From NCBI GenBank assembly GCA_023384675.1, contig JAHDVK010000038.1, forward strand, positions 1 through 35,860: DNA of 35,860 nt. The letters are read 5' to 3'. The notes beneath the pieces were generated by a model. The model was not told the DNA's origin, ran no database searches, and saw only the letters and a list, made by a program, of their open reading frames with translations. Position numbers and translations under genes: made by a program. Below, one piece after another: positions 1-8,000 of the stretch. Every line of letters begins with the position of its first letter. Position 1 is the first letter of the stretch. Source of the DNA: Bryobacteraceae bacterium (GTDB lineage Bacteria > Acidobacteriota > Terriglobia > Bryobacterales > Bryobacteraceae).

Positions 1-54
1 CTTCGTGCTGCTTTCACTGCCTATGCGTCTCACCTGCAGCGAGGACTGCCTGGG
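1..54. other. Probable flanking (host) DNA left of the phage end
   Basis: These bases lie outside the inferred left terminus (TG at 55-56). No gene can be recognised in so short a stretch. The five bases next to the terminus, CTGGG, fit the target preference known for Mu (CY[G/C]RG). They are not identical to the five bases beyond the right terminus (GTGAG), so the two flanks need not come from the same insertion site. Confidence 0.5.
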
Positions 55-95
55 TGTTGCGGCGTGCAATAACTCGCGCCGCGAGGTGGGATAAC
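55..95 (+). repeat. Left transposition end with two 22-bp-spaced transposase sites
   Basis: The end starts with TG. It carries GTGCAATAAC at 64-73 and GTGGGATAAC at 86-95, whose starts are 22 bases apart. The right end read inward has the same two sites, in the opposite order, at the same distances from its own TG (offsets 10 and 32). The first 22 bases of the two ends match at 16 positions without a gap. MuA-family transposases bind tandem sites of about 22 bp at TG...CA ends, so this is read as the left end. The exact terminal base is inferred from the alignment. Confidence 0.7.
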
Positions 96-135
96 GGCTT
101 CTGAATTTGCGTTGCGCCCAGAGCAACAGAGCCGT
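94..135. repeat. Subterminal dyad, left copy (GTTGC-N7-GCAAC)
   Basis: GTTGC (111-115) and GCAAC (123-127) form a dyad with a 7-base centre. It lies inside an outer pair, ACGGCT (94-99) and AGCCGT (130-135). The preceding 15-mer GAATTTGCGTTGCGC (103-117) is found unchanged, in the same orientation, at 35677-35691 near the other end, again followed by a 7-base centre and GCAAC. It may be an accessory site for transposase, repressor or a host factor. A terminator is unlikely because no T run follows it on either strand. Confidence 0.5.
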
Positions 136-147
136 CGAAAAAAGTAG

Positions 148-390
148 CTACTTGTTGCGCTCAGCGGAACAGTCCGGAGCCTGGCGCGGCGGTCTGGGTA
201 CCTGCCTCTTCTTCCAATAGGCAATCCCCCCACCCACCGCGCCGGCCATGGCTATACCTGCCAGCGCCTGGGGGTTCAGTAGTCCCTGAGCGGCGGCCTC
301 GGCGCTACCGGCCAGGCCACCCACGGCGGCCGCTCCGGCCGTCCCGGCGACCGCTACTCCAGCCGCCTTCAATCCTTTCTTCCAGTTCAT
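148..390 (-). CDS. Small glycine/alanine-rich membrane protein, candidate holin
   Basis: This 80-residue protein is the last gene of the late operon, 34 bases after the endolysin gene. The ATG at 390 was chosen because GGAGAT lies seven bases upstream; a longer open frame exists but has no such site. A basic start (MNWKKGLK) is followed by a hydrophobic Ala/Gly/Val stretch at about residues 10-28. A second hydrophobic Gly/Ala stretch spans about 42-60, and the C-terminus is charged and Pro/Arg-rich. Two membrane segments, small size and the position next to a muralytic enzyme fit a holin that releases the enzyme through the inner membrane. No holin family is recognised by sequence, so the role rests on context. 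A 12-bp palindrome with a T run on the minus strand (142-153) follows the stop and may help end transcription. Confidence 0.6.
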   Translation of the reverse strand: MNWKKGLKAAGVAVAGTAGAAAVGGLAGSAEAAAQGLLNPQALAGIAMAGAVGGGIAYWKKRQVPRPPRQAPDCSAERNK

Positions 391-424
391 ATTGATCTCC
401 TGAACCGATCCAGATCGCCCATCA

Positions 425-958
425 TCAGCCACGGGCCCGCTCTGTCTCGCACGCCTCAAGCACGTTGCGCTGATTGATGATCGTCCACAGGAGGTTGCCG
501 TAGTTCGGGTCCGTCGCGTAGACCCGGGCGACACCCCGAACATACACCGCGAAGTCGTTGTCGCCTTTGAATCGCTGAAAGTGCGCCCGGTAGTCGCCGA
601 GGCTACTCACCAAGTAGGCATGATCCAGGATGCCAGCCATGACATTCAAGTAGCCCGCGAATTCCTGCCGGAGTATAACGTCGAGTTTCCCGTCGCTCCT
701 GGGCGTGACAGTTATAATCAGATCCTTCTTGATCCGGTTGATCTGGGCCTGGGTGAGAACCTCGCGAGTCACCTTCCACTCGCTGCGTTTGTGGCGAATC
801 GCCTTCTTGATACCGAAGAAGTTCGTGCCGATTGGCGACCTGCCCCAACCGGTCTCGATCGCGGCCTGGGACACAATCATCTCAGCCGGAACCCCGTAGT
901 GATCCTCTGCCGCAACCGCTCCGGGGATGATTCGGGCAAAGAATTCTTGTCTCGTCAT
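425..958 (-). CDS. Endolysin, FlgJ/LytF-like N-acetylglucosaminidase domain
   Basis: The 177-residue product resembles the glucosaminidase family (PF01832), which cleaves the glycan strand of peptidoglycan. Diagnostic features are an early VSQAAIETGWGRS segment (about residues 29-41), containing the family's catalytic glutamate in the order Q-A-A-I-E-T-G-W-G, then NFFGIK (about 46-51). A YATDPNYG segment near the C-terminus is also typical. There is no signal peptide, so export would need the neighbouring holin-like protein. The start at 958 has GGAGAT just upstream; the upstream extension of the frame has no ribosome site. The gene lies at the distal end of the late operon, as expected for host lysis at the end of the cycle. 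Family assignment is by motif and is strong. Confidence 0.85.
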   Translation of the reverse strand: MTRQEFFARIIPGAVAAEDHYGVPAEMIVSQAAIETGWGRSPIGTNFFGIKKAIRHKRSEWKVTREVLTQAQINRIKKDLIITVTPRSDGKLDVILRQEFAGYLNVMAGILDHAYLVSSLGDYRAHFQRFKGDNDFAVYVRGVARVYATDPNYGNLLWTIINQRNVLEACETERARG

Positions 959-1057
959 ACGTATATCTCCTTTGACTCCACTGGCCGACCAAGGACTTGC
1001 ACCTGGCCGGCCAGTGCGCACAGGCGGTTGGCTCACTCGGCAGACCAAGCCCTCTGA

Positions 1058-1498
1058 CTAGGCATAGAGCGAGGAAATCGCCTGGTTGACCGGTTCGCGG
1101 GTCAGGTGAAAGCGTTCGATCTCTGCCTGGCTTGCGCCGCAGCCTGCATAGACAGACTCGAAGGCTTCTCGCGGCGACCTCATCCACAATGCGGCCAGGG
1201 CGGCGGCATTGGCAGTGTAAGGGGCGGCCGCCACCTGGCCGATGTTCGCGTTGATCCGCAACCGCAGGACGAGCGGCCGGTCATGATTGGCGATATTGTC
1301 ATTGAGCCACTTTTCCGGATAGTCCTCGCCGCTAAAGCTTCCGGCGGGGGCCCCTTGAATCTCGATCGTTGAGCCGCGCGGCAGCTTCTCCAGGAGAACC
1401 CCCCGAAGTAACTTCGCTTCAGCGAGGCTGATGCAGTGCTCTGGAGGGACCGCGAGAATCCGCTCACTGTGGTCCGGCCGCGTGATGGTCTTAAACAT
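1058..1498 (-). CDS. Hypothetical protein of the fibre/lysis region
   Basis: The product has 146 residues and I do not recognise its family. It starts with ATG at 1498 behind a good AAAGGAG site and overlaps the end of the preceding 74-residue gene by eight bases, so it belongs to the same transcript. The sequence is soluble-looking and mixed alpha/beta, with no membrane segment. It contains a central GEDYPEKWLND stretch and an Ala-rich helix near residues 95-115. The position between tail-fibre genes and the endolysin suggests a virion accessory or fibre-related role, but nothing in the sequence fixes it. Confidence 0.6.
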   Translation of the reverse strand: MFKTITRPDHSERILAVPPEHCISLAEAKLLRGVLLEKLPRGSTIEIQGAPAGSFSGEDYPEKWLNDNIANHDRPLVLRLRINANIGQVAAAPYTANAAALAALWMRSPREAFESVYAGCGASQAEIERFHLTREPVNQAISSLYA

Positions 1499-1715
1499 TC
1501 GAATCTCCTTTGTCTGTGGGTTGAGTGTGGTTGGGATCGTCGGCGGCTTGGTCTATGACGGCTATGCCAGACAGGTCTGGGGTGATTTCCACCCTTTTAT
1601 TTGTCAGTTTGAGCGCGTACAGATAGCCCGCGACGATATTCTGCTTGGTCAGTTCGAGTTGGCGCAGGTGTTCGGCCATGGCCTCAGGGAAAGGAATAAA
1701 GGTGGGCTGGCTCAT
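1491..1715 (-). CDS. Small hypothetical protein
   Basis: This 74-residue product overlaps its upstream neighbour by four bases (ATGA at 1712-1715) and its downstream neighbour by eight, so it is translationally coupled on both sides. The first half is predicted helical (residues 8-40, rich in Leu and Ala) and the last 20 residues are polar and probably disordered. No family is recognised. Conservation of the overlaps is the main reason to believe it is real. Confidence 0.55.
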   Translation of the reverse strand: MSQPTFIPFPEAMAEHLRQLELTKQNIVAGYLYALKLTNKRVEITPDLSGIAVIDQAADDPNHTQPTDKGDSNV

Positions 1716-2062
1716 CGATCCTCCCCACTCGGCTTCACTGGATCAATGGGCACAAACGGCTGCACCGCGGCCGCGGCGATGATCCGGGCTGCCTCCTGCT
1801 GGAGAACCGCGGCCTGGGCCAGCTTGCGTTGGGCATCCTCGGGCGGCGGATCCGGGAAGCGATCGAGCACCGGCTTCAGGATGCGGTAGTAGCATTCCTT
1901 GGTGAACCAGTCAGCCTTGCCGGCGTAGGCGGGGCCGCCCAGCACCGGGTTGGCGTTGCGTTCGGCGATGAAGGCGTCCATCTTCTCGGCCACGGCGGCC
2001 GGGATACGGAAGCCGATTTGCTCGTCGCCTTCTTCCTGAAACGTGATGGTGATGTCGGGCAT
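1712..2062 (-). CDS. Small tail-region protein, paralogue of the product at 4654-5007
   Basis: The product has 116 residues. The ATG at 2062 was chosen because it sits next to the end of the upstream gene and because the protein then aligns from residue 1 with the product at 4654-5007. Both begin MxxITITFxExGDE, continue with FxIPA and an Ala-rich helix, and share a central F...C...ILKPxL block. The last third differs. Each copy follows a large tail tip or fibre-type gene, so an assembly factor or fibre attachment protein is a reasonable guess. No named family is recognised. Confidence 0.65.
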   Translation of the reverse strand: MPDITITFQEEGDEQIGFRIPAAVAEKMDAFIAERNANPVLGGPAYAGKADWFTKECYYRILKPVLDRFPDPPPEDAQRKLAQAAVLQQEAARIIAAAAVQPFVPIDPVKPSGEDR

Positions 2063-2064
2063 GG

Positions 2065-2790
2065 TTATTCTCCTTCGGTGACCGTGATGAGGAACACCCC
2101 GCCCGTGTCCGTCGTGATGGAAAGGTACGGGTTGGTGCTGGGGTAGTTGTTCCCCGACTCGATGTAGAACTGACTCGTCCAGGTACCGGCTGAATAGTTC
2201 AGCGGCGGGTGAGGCAACTGGAAACGGACGTTGGTGAAACCGGTTTTGTTGATCTGAGAAAAGGCGCCCGAGCCGATCGTGCAAGTTTTGTATCCGGTCC
2301 CGCTCAGATTGGCGGCAGTGATCGTGCAGAGCACTGAGCCGCCGTTGTAATCGGTGGTGTTCACGCCGGGCGGCCAGTTGGTGATGGTATAGGCGGTGAG
2401 CGTCGGCGTACCGGACAGCGAGACGCTGGAGGCATAGAAGTGCAGGCTGGCGGCGGTGATGGTGGCTCCTGCTCCAATCGTGGACGTGTCGAAGCGCATG
2501 AAGGACTTGCGCTTATCCACATCCGTCTTCCAACCCGTCTCCCCGCCCACGAAGGTATTCGTGTAGCTGTAGCGGACATGGAAGGCCGCCCAGAGGTTCG
2601 GAACGTTGATGCCGTAGTAGGCCAAATTGGACACACTGGCGTCGAACGTGCTGAAGTACATCGGCTGGGTGTAGAAGTCGGTATACGTGGCACTGGCCAG
2701 TCCATCGTAATTGTTCGACGAGCCGTTGGCGAGGAAGAAGGAGGTCTGCGCCGCGAGGGGCAGGGCCAGCAGGATCAACAAAAGGCGCAT
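2065..2790 (-). CDS. Secreted-type, beta-rich fibre-associated protein
   Basis: The 241-residue product starts with a clear Sec signal peptide: an Arg at position 2, a Leu/Ile/Ala core to about residue 13, and an AAQ cleavage region. The mature part is beta-rich, full of Ser/Thr/Tyr/Gly, and has an RFDTSTIGAGATITAASLHFY segment. That segment recalls the DNRLRE-type beta-sandwich domains of extracellular proteins, but the match is by eye only. Exactly two cysteines, about 16 residues apart, could form a disulfide. The start ATG overlaps the stop of the fibre gene upstream (ATGA), so the two are made together. A signal peptide on a gene inside a tail operon is unusual, because tails are built in the cytoplasm. 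Confidence 0.65.
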   Translation of the reverse strand: MRLLLILLALPLAAQTSFFLANGSSNNYDGLASATYTDFYTQPMYFSTFDASVSNLAYYGINVPNLWAAFHVRYSYTNTFVGGETGWKTDVDKRKSFMRFDTSTIGAGATITAASLHFYASSVSLSGTPTLTAYTITNWPPGVNTTDYNGGSVLCTITAANLSGTGYKTCTIGSGAFSQINKTGFTNVRFQLPHPPLNYSAGTWTSQFYIESGNNYPSTNPYLSITTDTGGVFLITVTEGE

Positions 2791-4187
2791 CAGTAACTCC
2801 TCGTGTACTTGATCGAGACGGAGAGGTTCTTCACGGTGGAGGCCGAGGCGGTGACGAAGCCGAGACCCTGGCCCATGGCGACGCCCGGCGTGGTGATCGT
2901 CGATGTCGAGGCTCCCGTAGCGGAGCAGGTTAGCGCCGAGTGCATATTGGTGCCGTCGCTGCGCCGGATGGTGAGGGAGACGGTCCCGGCGTCGGTCCAG
3001 CAGGCGACCTCGGTGACGGTGGCGGAGTGGGCATGCGCCCGCCAGACGTTGTTGAAAGTGGTGTTGGGGATGACCGTGGCTGGATCACCACCGAAGCCGA
3101 AGTTGATCTGAGCGGGCAGAGCAGTGGTGAGGATTTCGCTCCAGGGGGTGGTATCCGACCCATTCGTCTTCCTTGCCCAAAATCTCTGATCGAAGAACGA
3201 ACCGGCGAACTGCATCGCATAGTTGTTCTCGGGGTTGTTGTGCCGAGTCGTCAGGAGGTGCCACCAGCTGGTGGCACCGGCCGGCCAGTTTGAATCCGGT
3301 TCGCTTGCTTGATAAAAGCCGCTGGGGAGACTGTTGGGGCTGGTGGTGTGGCCGACCAGGAGGGCATACTGCATCCAGAGTGGCCGGTTGCTGATCTTCG
3401 ACCAGTCGAGGGACGACAACCAGGCCGGATTCACGTAGCTGCCAGTGGAGTGGAGCACGGTGCCGGGCAGATCCTGGGCGGTGAGGCTGCGGAATCCAGG
3501 AGCAGCGGGCGATCCCGAAGTTGGGCCAGCGAGCACAGTGTTCGCATTCTGCGGCAGCCAGTCCATGGTCAGGATGCCCGATGCAGTGATGGGCGAACCG
3601 AGGACGGTGAACTGAGCCGGGGCCGACAATCCGATACTGGTGACCGTCCCGCCTTCTCCGCCTCCGCCATCTGGGACGAAACATCCGGTGGCATTGCCCT
3701 GTGTGTCGATGCCCCGCGAGGCCTGGCCCGTGGGACAATCCGTGCCATCCTGAGCCAGGGCCTCGGCGGCGGGAACCGGCCCGCTGATCTTCTCGCCGGC
3801 CAACGATGCCAGCCAGGCGGGGTTGGAATAGGTGCCGGTGGAGTAGAGTACCGTTGCCGGCAGATCCACTGCCAAGTGCGAGTGGACCGAGGGCGGGAAT
3901 GTGGCCGGCTTGTCTACGATTGACCCCCAGGGTAATTGCGTCACCCCCTGCTGCGTCCAGGTATTCGTACTGGTGCAGACATGGAGCCACTTCGTCAGCG
4001 GGGCGGTCGTCAAGTACACCGACTGACCGTAGATGCAAGTCTCCGGCAAGGTGGTCACCAGCCGGATTGGGGACGTCCACAGGGCGTTCGAGGCATCCAG
4101 CCGCCCATCGATATCAAGGCTACTGGGGACGCGCTGTGCCAGAAGTGCCCCGGCGGACAGCGAAAAAAGCAAAACGAGTCTTCCCAT
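2790..4187 (-). CDS. Tail fibre-like protein with signal peptide and pyocin-knob-like domain
   Basis: This is a protein of 465 residues from the ATG at 4187, which has GAGGAG upstream; a TTG two codons earlier is less likely. Residues 1-18 form a Sec signal (MGRLVLLFSLSAG, cleavage near LLAQ). The middle holds the common phage-fibre pattern GTVTSIGLSAPAQFTV followed by NTVLAGPTSG and a DLP motif. A unit of about 30 residues is present twice (DLPATVLYSTGTYSNPAWL and DLPGTVLHSTGSYVNPAWL). The WMQYALLVGH...SGFYQ...WSEIL region resembles the pyocin-knob domain of receptor-binding fibres. Six cysteines, an even number, fit an exported protein. Its likely role is host recognition, or display on the host surface if the signal is used. 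Confidence 0.75.
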   Translation of the reverse strand: MGRLVLLFSLSAGALLAQRVPSSLDIDGRLDASNALWTSPIRLVTTLPETCIYGQSVYLTTAPLTKWLHVCTSTNTWTQQGVTQLPWGSIVDKPATFPPSVHSHLAVDLPATVLYSTGTYSNPAWLASLAGEKISGPVPAAEALAQDGTDCPTGQASRGIDTQGNATGCFVPDGGGGEGGTVTSIGLSAPAQFTVLGSPITASGILTMDWLPQNANTVLAGPTSGSPAAPGFRSLTAQDLPGTVLHSTGSYVNPAWLSSLDWSKISNRPLWMQYALLVGHTTSPNSLPSGFYQASEPDSNWPAGATSWWHLLTTRHNNPENNYAMQFAGSFFDQRFWARKTNGSDTTPWSEILTTALPAQINFGFGGDPATVIPNTTFNNVWRAHAHSATVTEVACWTDAGTVSLTIRRSDGTNMHSALTCSATGASTSTITTPGVAMGQGLGFVTASASTVKNLSVSIKYTRSY

Positions 4188-4189
4188 AC

Positions 4190-4483
4190 TCAACTCCTCA
4201 CTACGACACGCCCGGTGAATGGGACCAAAAACGAGGCACTGATGCTGGCCGCATCCACAAGGGCGAAATCCACGATGGCGGCCCGCCCGGAGGAATCCCA
4301 GGCCTGCGCCACCACGTCCTGCGTGCCGAGATTGTGAGTGATTGTCACTGTCCCGGTGGCTGCATTCAGATTCTCAACGTGCTTGCCGCCCGCCGCGGCG
4401 TTGAGAGCGGCGAAGTTCGCATTGATGACGGCGCGGGCATCCTTGGGCGTGTCAGTCCCCTGAATGACGACGATGTTAGCCAT
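4190..4483 (-). CDS. Short tail fibre-like protein
   Basis: The 97-residue product resembles the C-terminal units of phage fibres. Near residue 45 it has the TITHNLGTQDVVAQAWD pattern, followed by a hydrophobic beta-strand pattern ending in FTGRVVV. The start ATG at 4483 follows immediately on the stop of the 57-residue gene upstream, and the gene ends three bases before the ATG of the large fibre gene. The N-terminal part, with IQGTDTPKDAR, could attach to the tail tip or to the neighbouring fibre. It has no signal peptide, unlike the next two genes. Confidence 0.65.
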   Translation of the reverse strand: MANIVVIQGTDTPKDARAVINANFAALNAAAGGKHVENLNAATGTVTITHNLGTQDVVAQAWDSSGRAAIVDFALVDAASISASFLVPFTGRVVVRS

Positions 4484-4657
4484 CTACCTGCCCCCCGGCG
4501 TGCCTATCCCCACAGGCCTGTTCGTCTCTGACGGCGGAACCTTCACACCCTGATACGTCTGCTGCGGCTCCCATGGGAAACTGGCCTCATCCCAGGTGAA
4601 GACCGCTTGCTCCCACGTCCCCTCATGCCAGATCGCCTTCATCTGTTCCAGATTCAC
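4484..4657 (-). CDS. Small Trp-rich protein between tail tip and fibre genes
   Basis: This 57-residue frame uses a GTG start that overlaps the previous stop (GTGA at 4654-4657) and ends directly before the next ATG. That fills the only gap in this part of the operon. The product begins MNLEQMKAIWHEGTWEQAVF, has four Trp residues within the first 30, and has a Pro/Gly-rich end. Very small proteins of this position and composition occur in tail-fibre cassettes, but I cannot name a family. Its reality rests on the coupled start and the fit into the gap. Confidence 0.55.
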   Translation of the reverse strand: MNLEQMKAIWHEGTWEQAVFTWDEASFPWEPQQTYQGVKVPPSETNRPVGIGTPGGR

Positions 4658-5007
4658 CGCCGCCCCTCCTCAACCCGGACGAGCGCGGAGCGCTCGATGG
4701 CCTGCTTGATCTGCCGCTCGATATCTTCCTGGTGGGCGCGAAGCTGCGCGATGGCTGGCATCGCCTGCGCGTGTTGCAGTAGGATCGGCTTCAGGATCTG
4801 CTCGTTGCAGACATGGAGGAAGAACTTGGCCTTCGATCCTTCGAAGGGGTTCTCCTGATGGGCGACGACCTGGTTGTTTTCGACCCGCATTTCCCGCCGC
4901 GTCAGACCATCGACGTGCGCCTGGATCGCGGCTGCGGCTTCGGCGGGGATGACGAACTGGACAGGCTCGTCGCCGTCCTCGTGAAACGTGATCGTGATCT
5001 TAGCCAT
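4654..5007 (-). CDS. Small tail-region protein, paralogue of the product at 1712-2062
   Basis: The product has 117 residues and an N-terminus, MAKITITFHEDGDE, that matches the product of 1712-2062 (MPDITITFQEEGDE). The FxIPAE block and a central F...C...ILKP.L block are also shared. The C-terminal third is a probable helix with many Gln, Glu and Arg. It lies three bases downstream of the giant tail tip gene and overlaps the 57-residue gene below. A duplicated tail accessory or fibre-assembly factor is the simplest reading. The function is not known. Confidence 0.65.
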   Translation of the reverse strand: MAKITITFHEDGDEPVQFVIPAEAAAAIQAHVDGLTRREMRVENNQVVAHQENPFEGSKAKFFLHVCNEQILKPILLQHAQAMPAIAQLRAHQEDIERQIKQAIERSALVRVEEGRR

Positions 5008-5010
5008 GTC

Positions 5011-8000
5011 TTAAATCCCTGCCGTGTTGAGTCGTTGCAGAATGTCATCCAGGGCACTGGCGACGTGGGGATGGCTCCAGTTGCCATACGTCACCTGCCA
5101 CGCGTTGGTGTTCTCGCCGGGCGGTCCTTGCGGTCCCTGCGGGCCTTGAGGGCCTTGGGGCCCTTCCGGGCCGGCCGGGCCTTGGGTGCCCTCCTGCACA
5201 GTAACGTCGCCAAACTGCCCATTCACCGACCGGACGAGGCCGGACACTGTGCCTCCGACGACGTTGATCCCCTGCTGGACCAACAGCGGAACGTGAGTCG
5301 TCACGCCGCCTTGGCCTGCCGAAAACTGCGCATTCCCGGATGTGAATACCGCCAGGGCACCCAGCGCGGAAATCGAGGTGAACTGCAGAATATTCCCCAC
5401 AATGCCATTGCTGCCGATGCTGACGGTCTGCCCGCCGCCGGTCAGATTGATCGCGCTGGGGCTGATATCGACCTGGTTCGACCCGTTCACGGCCACGAGG
5501 CCACTGACGCCCACGGTGAGACTCCCGCCGCTTCCTGCGCCCGCGAAAACCGCATTCCCGCTAAACAGGGCGGTCCCCGCCAGAAGCTTATTCACCGCGA
5601 TGCCGTTGACCGCCAGCAGATCCCCGTTGTGCGTGAATTCCGGACCCAGGTTGTAGGCCTTGGCCAAATCGACAGCGGCCTGGGTGAGCTTCCCGTCTTG
5701 GCCAACGATGAAGTCGGGGCCGACTTTGGGCTGGAACTTCCCGGCCACGATCTCAAAGCCGAGCACCTTCGTGGCGTCCATCTGAGTCAAGTCGAGGCCA
5801 GTGGAGGCAGGCAGAGTGAAGTTGACCGTGACCGTATCGGTCTCGACCACATTTCCGCGCCAGTCCACCGGGCGGAACCGCCAGGTGAGGTATTCGGTTG
5901 CGGCGGGCAGCTTGATCTTCTCGATCACGAAGCTCGTCCGTTCGCCGAAGTCGCCGTGCTTTTCGTAGGTTTCGCCGGGGACCGGATCGAAGTTCGCGTT
6001 CAGTCGCCAGATGCGGCCCACCTTCGTGTACCAGTAGTCGGGCGAGGAGGGCGGCGTGAAGTTGACGGCGATGTCGATGTACTTTGCGCCGTCGATGGTG
6101 CGCTGATTTTGGATCGAGACCGAGGGATTGACGACAGGGCCGGGCGAGCCCCAGGGCGCCAGGTCCACCCACTTGATGGGCGCCGCCGCATCCACCGGCC
6201 TCCAAACGCCGGACACCTGGTTGGCGGCGGTCAAAGCGATGAAGACGCGGGCGCCGTCCCTCGGGCGGCGGCGCCAGGTCTGGAAGTTCGTGCCGGTGGA
6301 CGAGGTTAGGCCGGTAAACTCGGCGATACCGGGGGTGGGTGTGTGGCCGTGCGGCCGCTCGCAGATATAGGCCGTCACGATGTCCGCGCCCTGCGGCAAT
6401 GTGAAGGCGACGGAGACGTTGCCGTAAGGCTCGCCGTCCTCGCCGTTCGTATAGCCGTCGACGTTCACGTTGAAAGATCCGGAATCCACAGGCGGGATGA
6501 CCTGATCGACCGGCAACGAAACCTGGACCGTGACATCGTTCGTCTGAATGCGGTTGTTCGGGTCGGCCTTCGAATAGGCCCAGCCGCGCACTTTGTACTC
6601 CCGAGACTCGCCCGGCTGGATTTTCCACCAGTCGCCATCCTCAACCGGCGCGTGCGGTTTGCCCGCGGTATGGGACTGAAAGGCGTATGACCACGAGGCC
6701 GTCTCCAGATCCTGAAGATCGAAAACAGTCCCGCCATAGGCGCCGCCCGCGGGCACGTTCGAGAGGCTGATATTGAGCCGCCACTCCTTGGCGATCGAGC
6801 CGGGAATGGGCCGGTAAACGGCCGTCACGGACTGGATCGTGGGCGCGGCGAGCTCGAGGGACTGCTCGGTGACCGTGGCGGCGGAGATGGCGTACTGGCC
6901 ATGCACCGTGGGTACGCCGTCGTGAAGCACCTTCTTGAACTTCTGCCGGTCCCGCGGCGAGTAGCTCATCATGTGCAGGTACACCGTCGCGGGCAGCGAG
7001 GCGGGCTTTGGCAGCGTGACTCGAACGTGGTCCACGTTCTCGCCGGGCGCTTCCCAATTCGCCGTGTAGGGGTGGCGGCCGCGATCGAGGACCGTTCCGT
7101 CTGCCAGTTCGGCGACCACTTCCACGCCTTCGAAGTCGCCGATCGTGAAGAAGTCCCCCACTCCGTGGTAGGGCGGAATGTAGCCTTGCTCGATTTCGAC
7201 GCCCGCCGCGCCTTGTCCGATCACCGGGTTGCCAACCAGCGTCACCGACCCCAGTTCGTCGCCCACGATCCCGGCCAGGTAGTCGGTGAAGTCCAGCGTG
7301 ACCCGGACCGACGGCGTGTGATTCACGGGCAGATTCACGCCCGTATGCCGTACGAACGCGTTGGCATAGCCCCACGTCCGCGAGAGCGCGTACAGCGTCC
7401 AGGTCACCTTCGGGGTGGCGAGACTCTCCAGGTATTCACGCGGCGGCACGGGCAGGTCCAGCGGAGCGATCCAGATCCGCGCGTCCCCCGGCTCGCTCGG
7501 CTCGCTGTAGTGCCAGCCCTGCGGGTAGAGCTGGCCCGGATAGGCGGGATTTTCCGGGTCGGGATCGTCCTCTTTCGGGATCTCCACGAAGGCGTAGCAT
7601 CCGGCGAAGATGCTGTGCTCCGGAGCCGTGCCCTGTAGGCCGATGAGTACCCGGCCATCCTTGATCTCAACTGGCGCCTGCAGGTTCGTCACGCTGCCGA
7701 CCTCGGGCTGTTGCCCCGGCAGGACCGGCCGGAAGACGCCCGGCACGCCCACAGTGGCCTGGGGAGCCGAATCGTCGTAAATGCCGAGTGCGTAGAGCTG
7801 CCCGGTGATCGTGACCTCGTCATCCGGTTCGAAGCCGATCTCAATTACCCGGAACGGAACGTTTTTCAGTCCATGCTCCCCCGAGGAGACGGTGATGATG
7901 TCGCCGATCTCCAGTGGGGACGCGCCGATGTTGGAACGAAAACTAACGAAGCGCCCCAGATCCCGCGCCTTCGCCCTCGCCCATTGGCCAATCCGCCAGG

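Noticed and set aside
30-233. A 67-codon minus-strand frame at the left end
   Set aside because: It runs across the inferred terminus and the transposase sites, and has no recognisable features.
4813-6309. A 498-codon plus-strand open frame
   Set aside because: It lies opposite the giant tail tip gene, has no ribosome site and has shadow-like composition.
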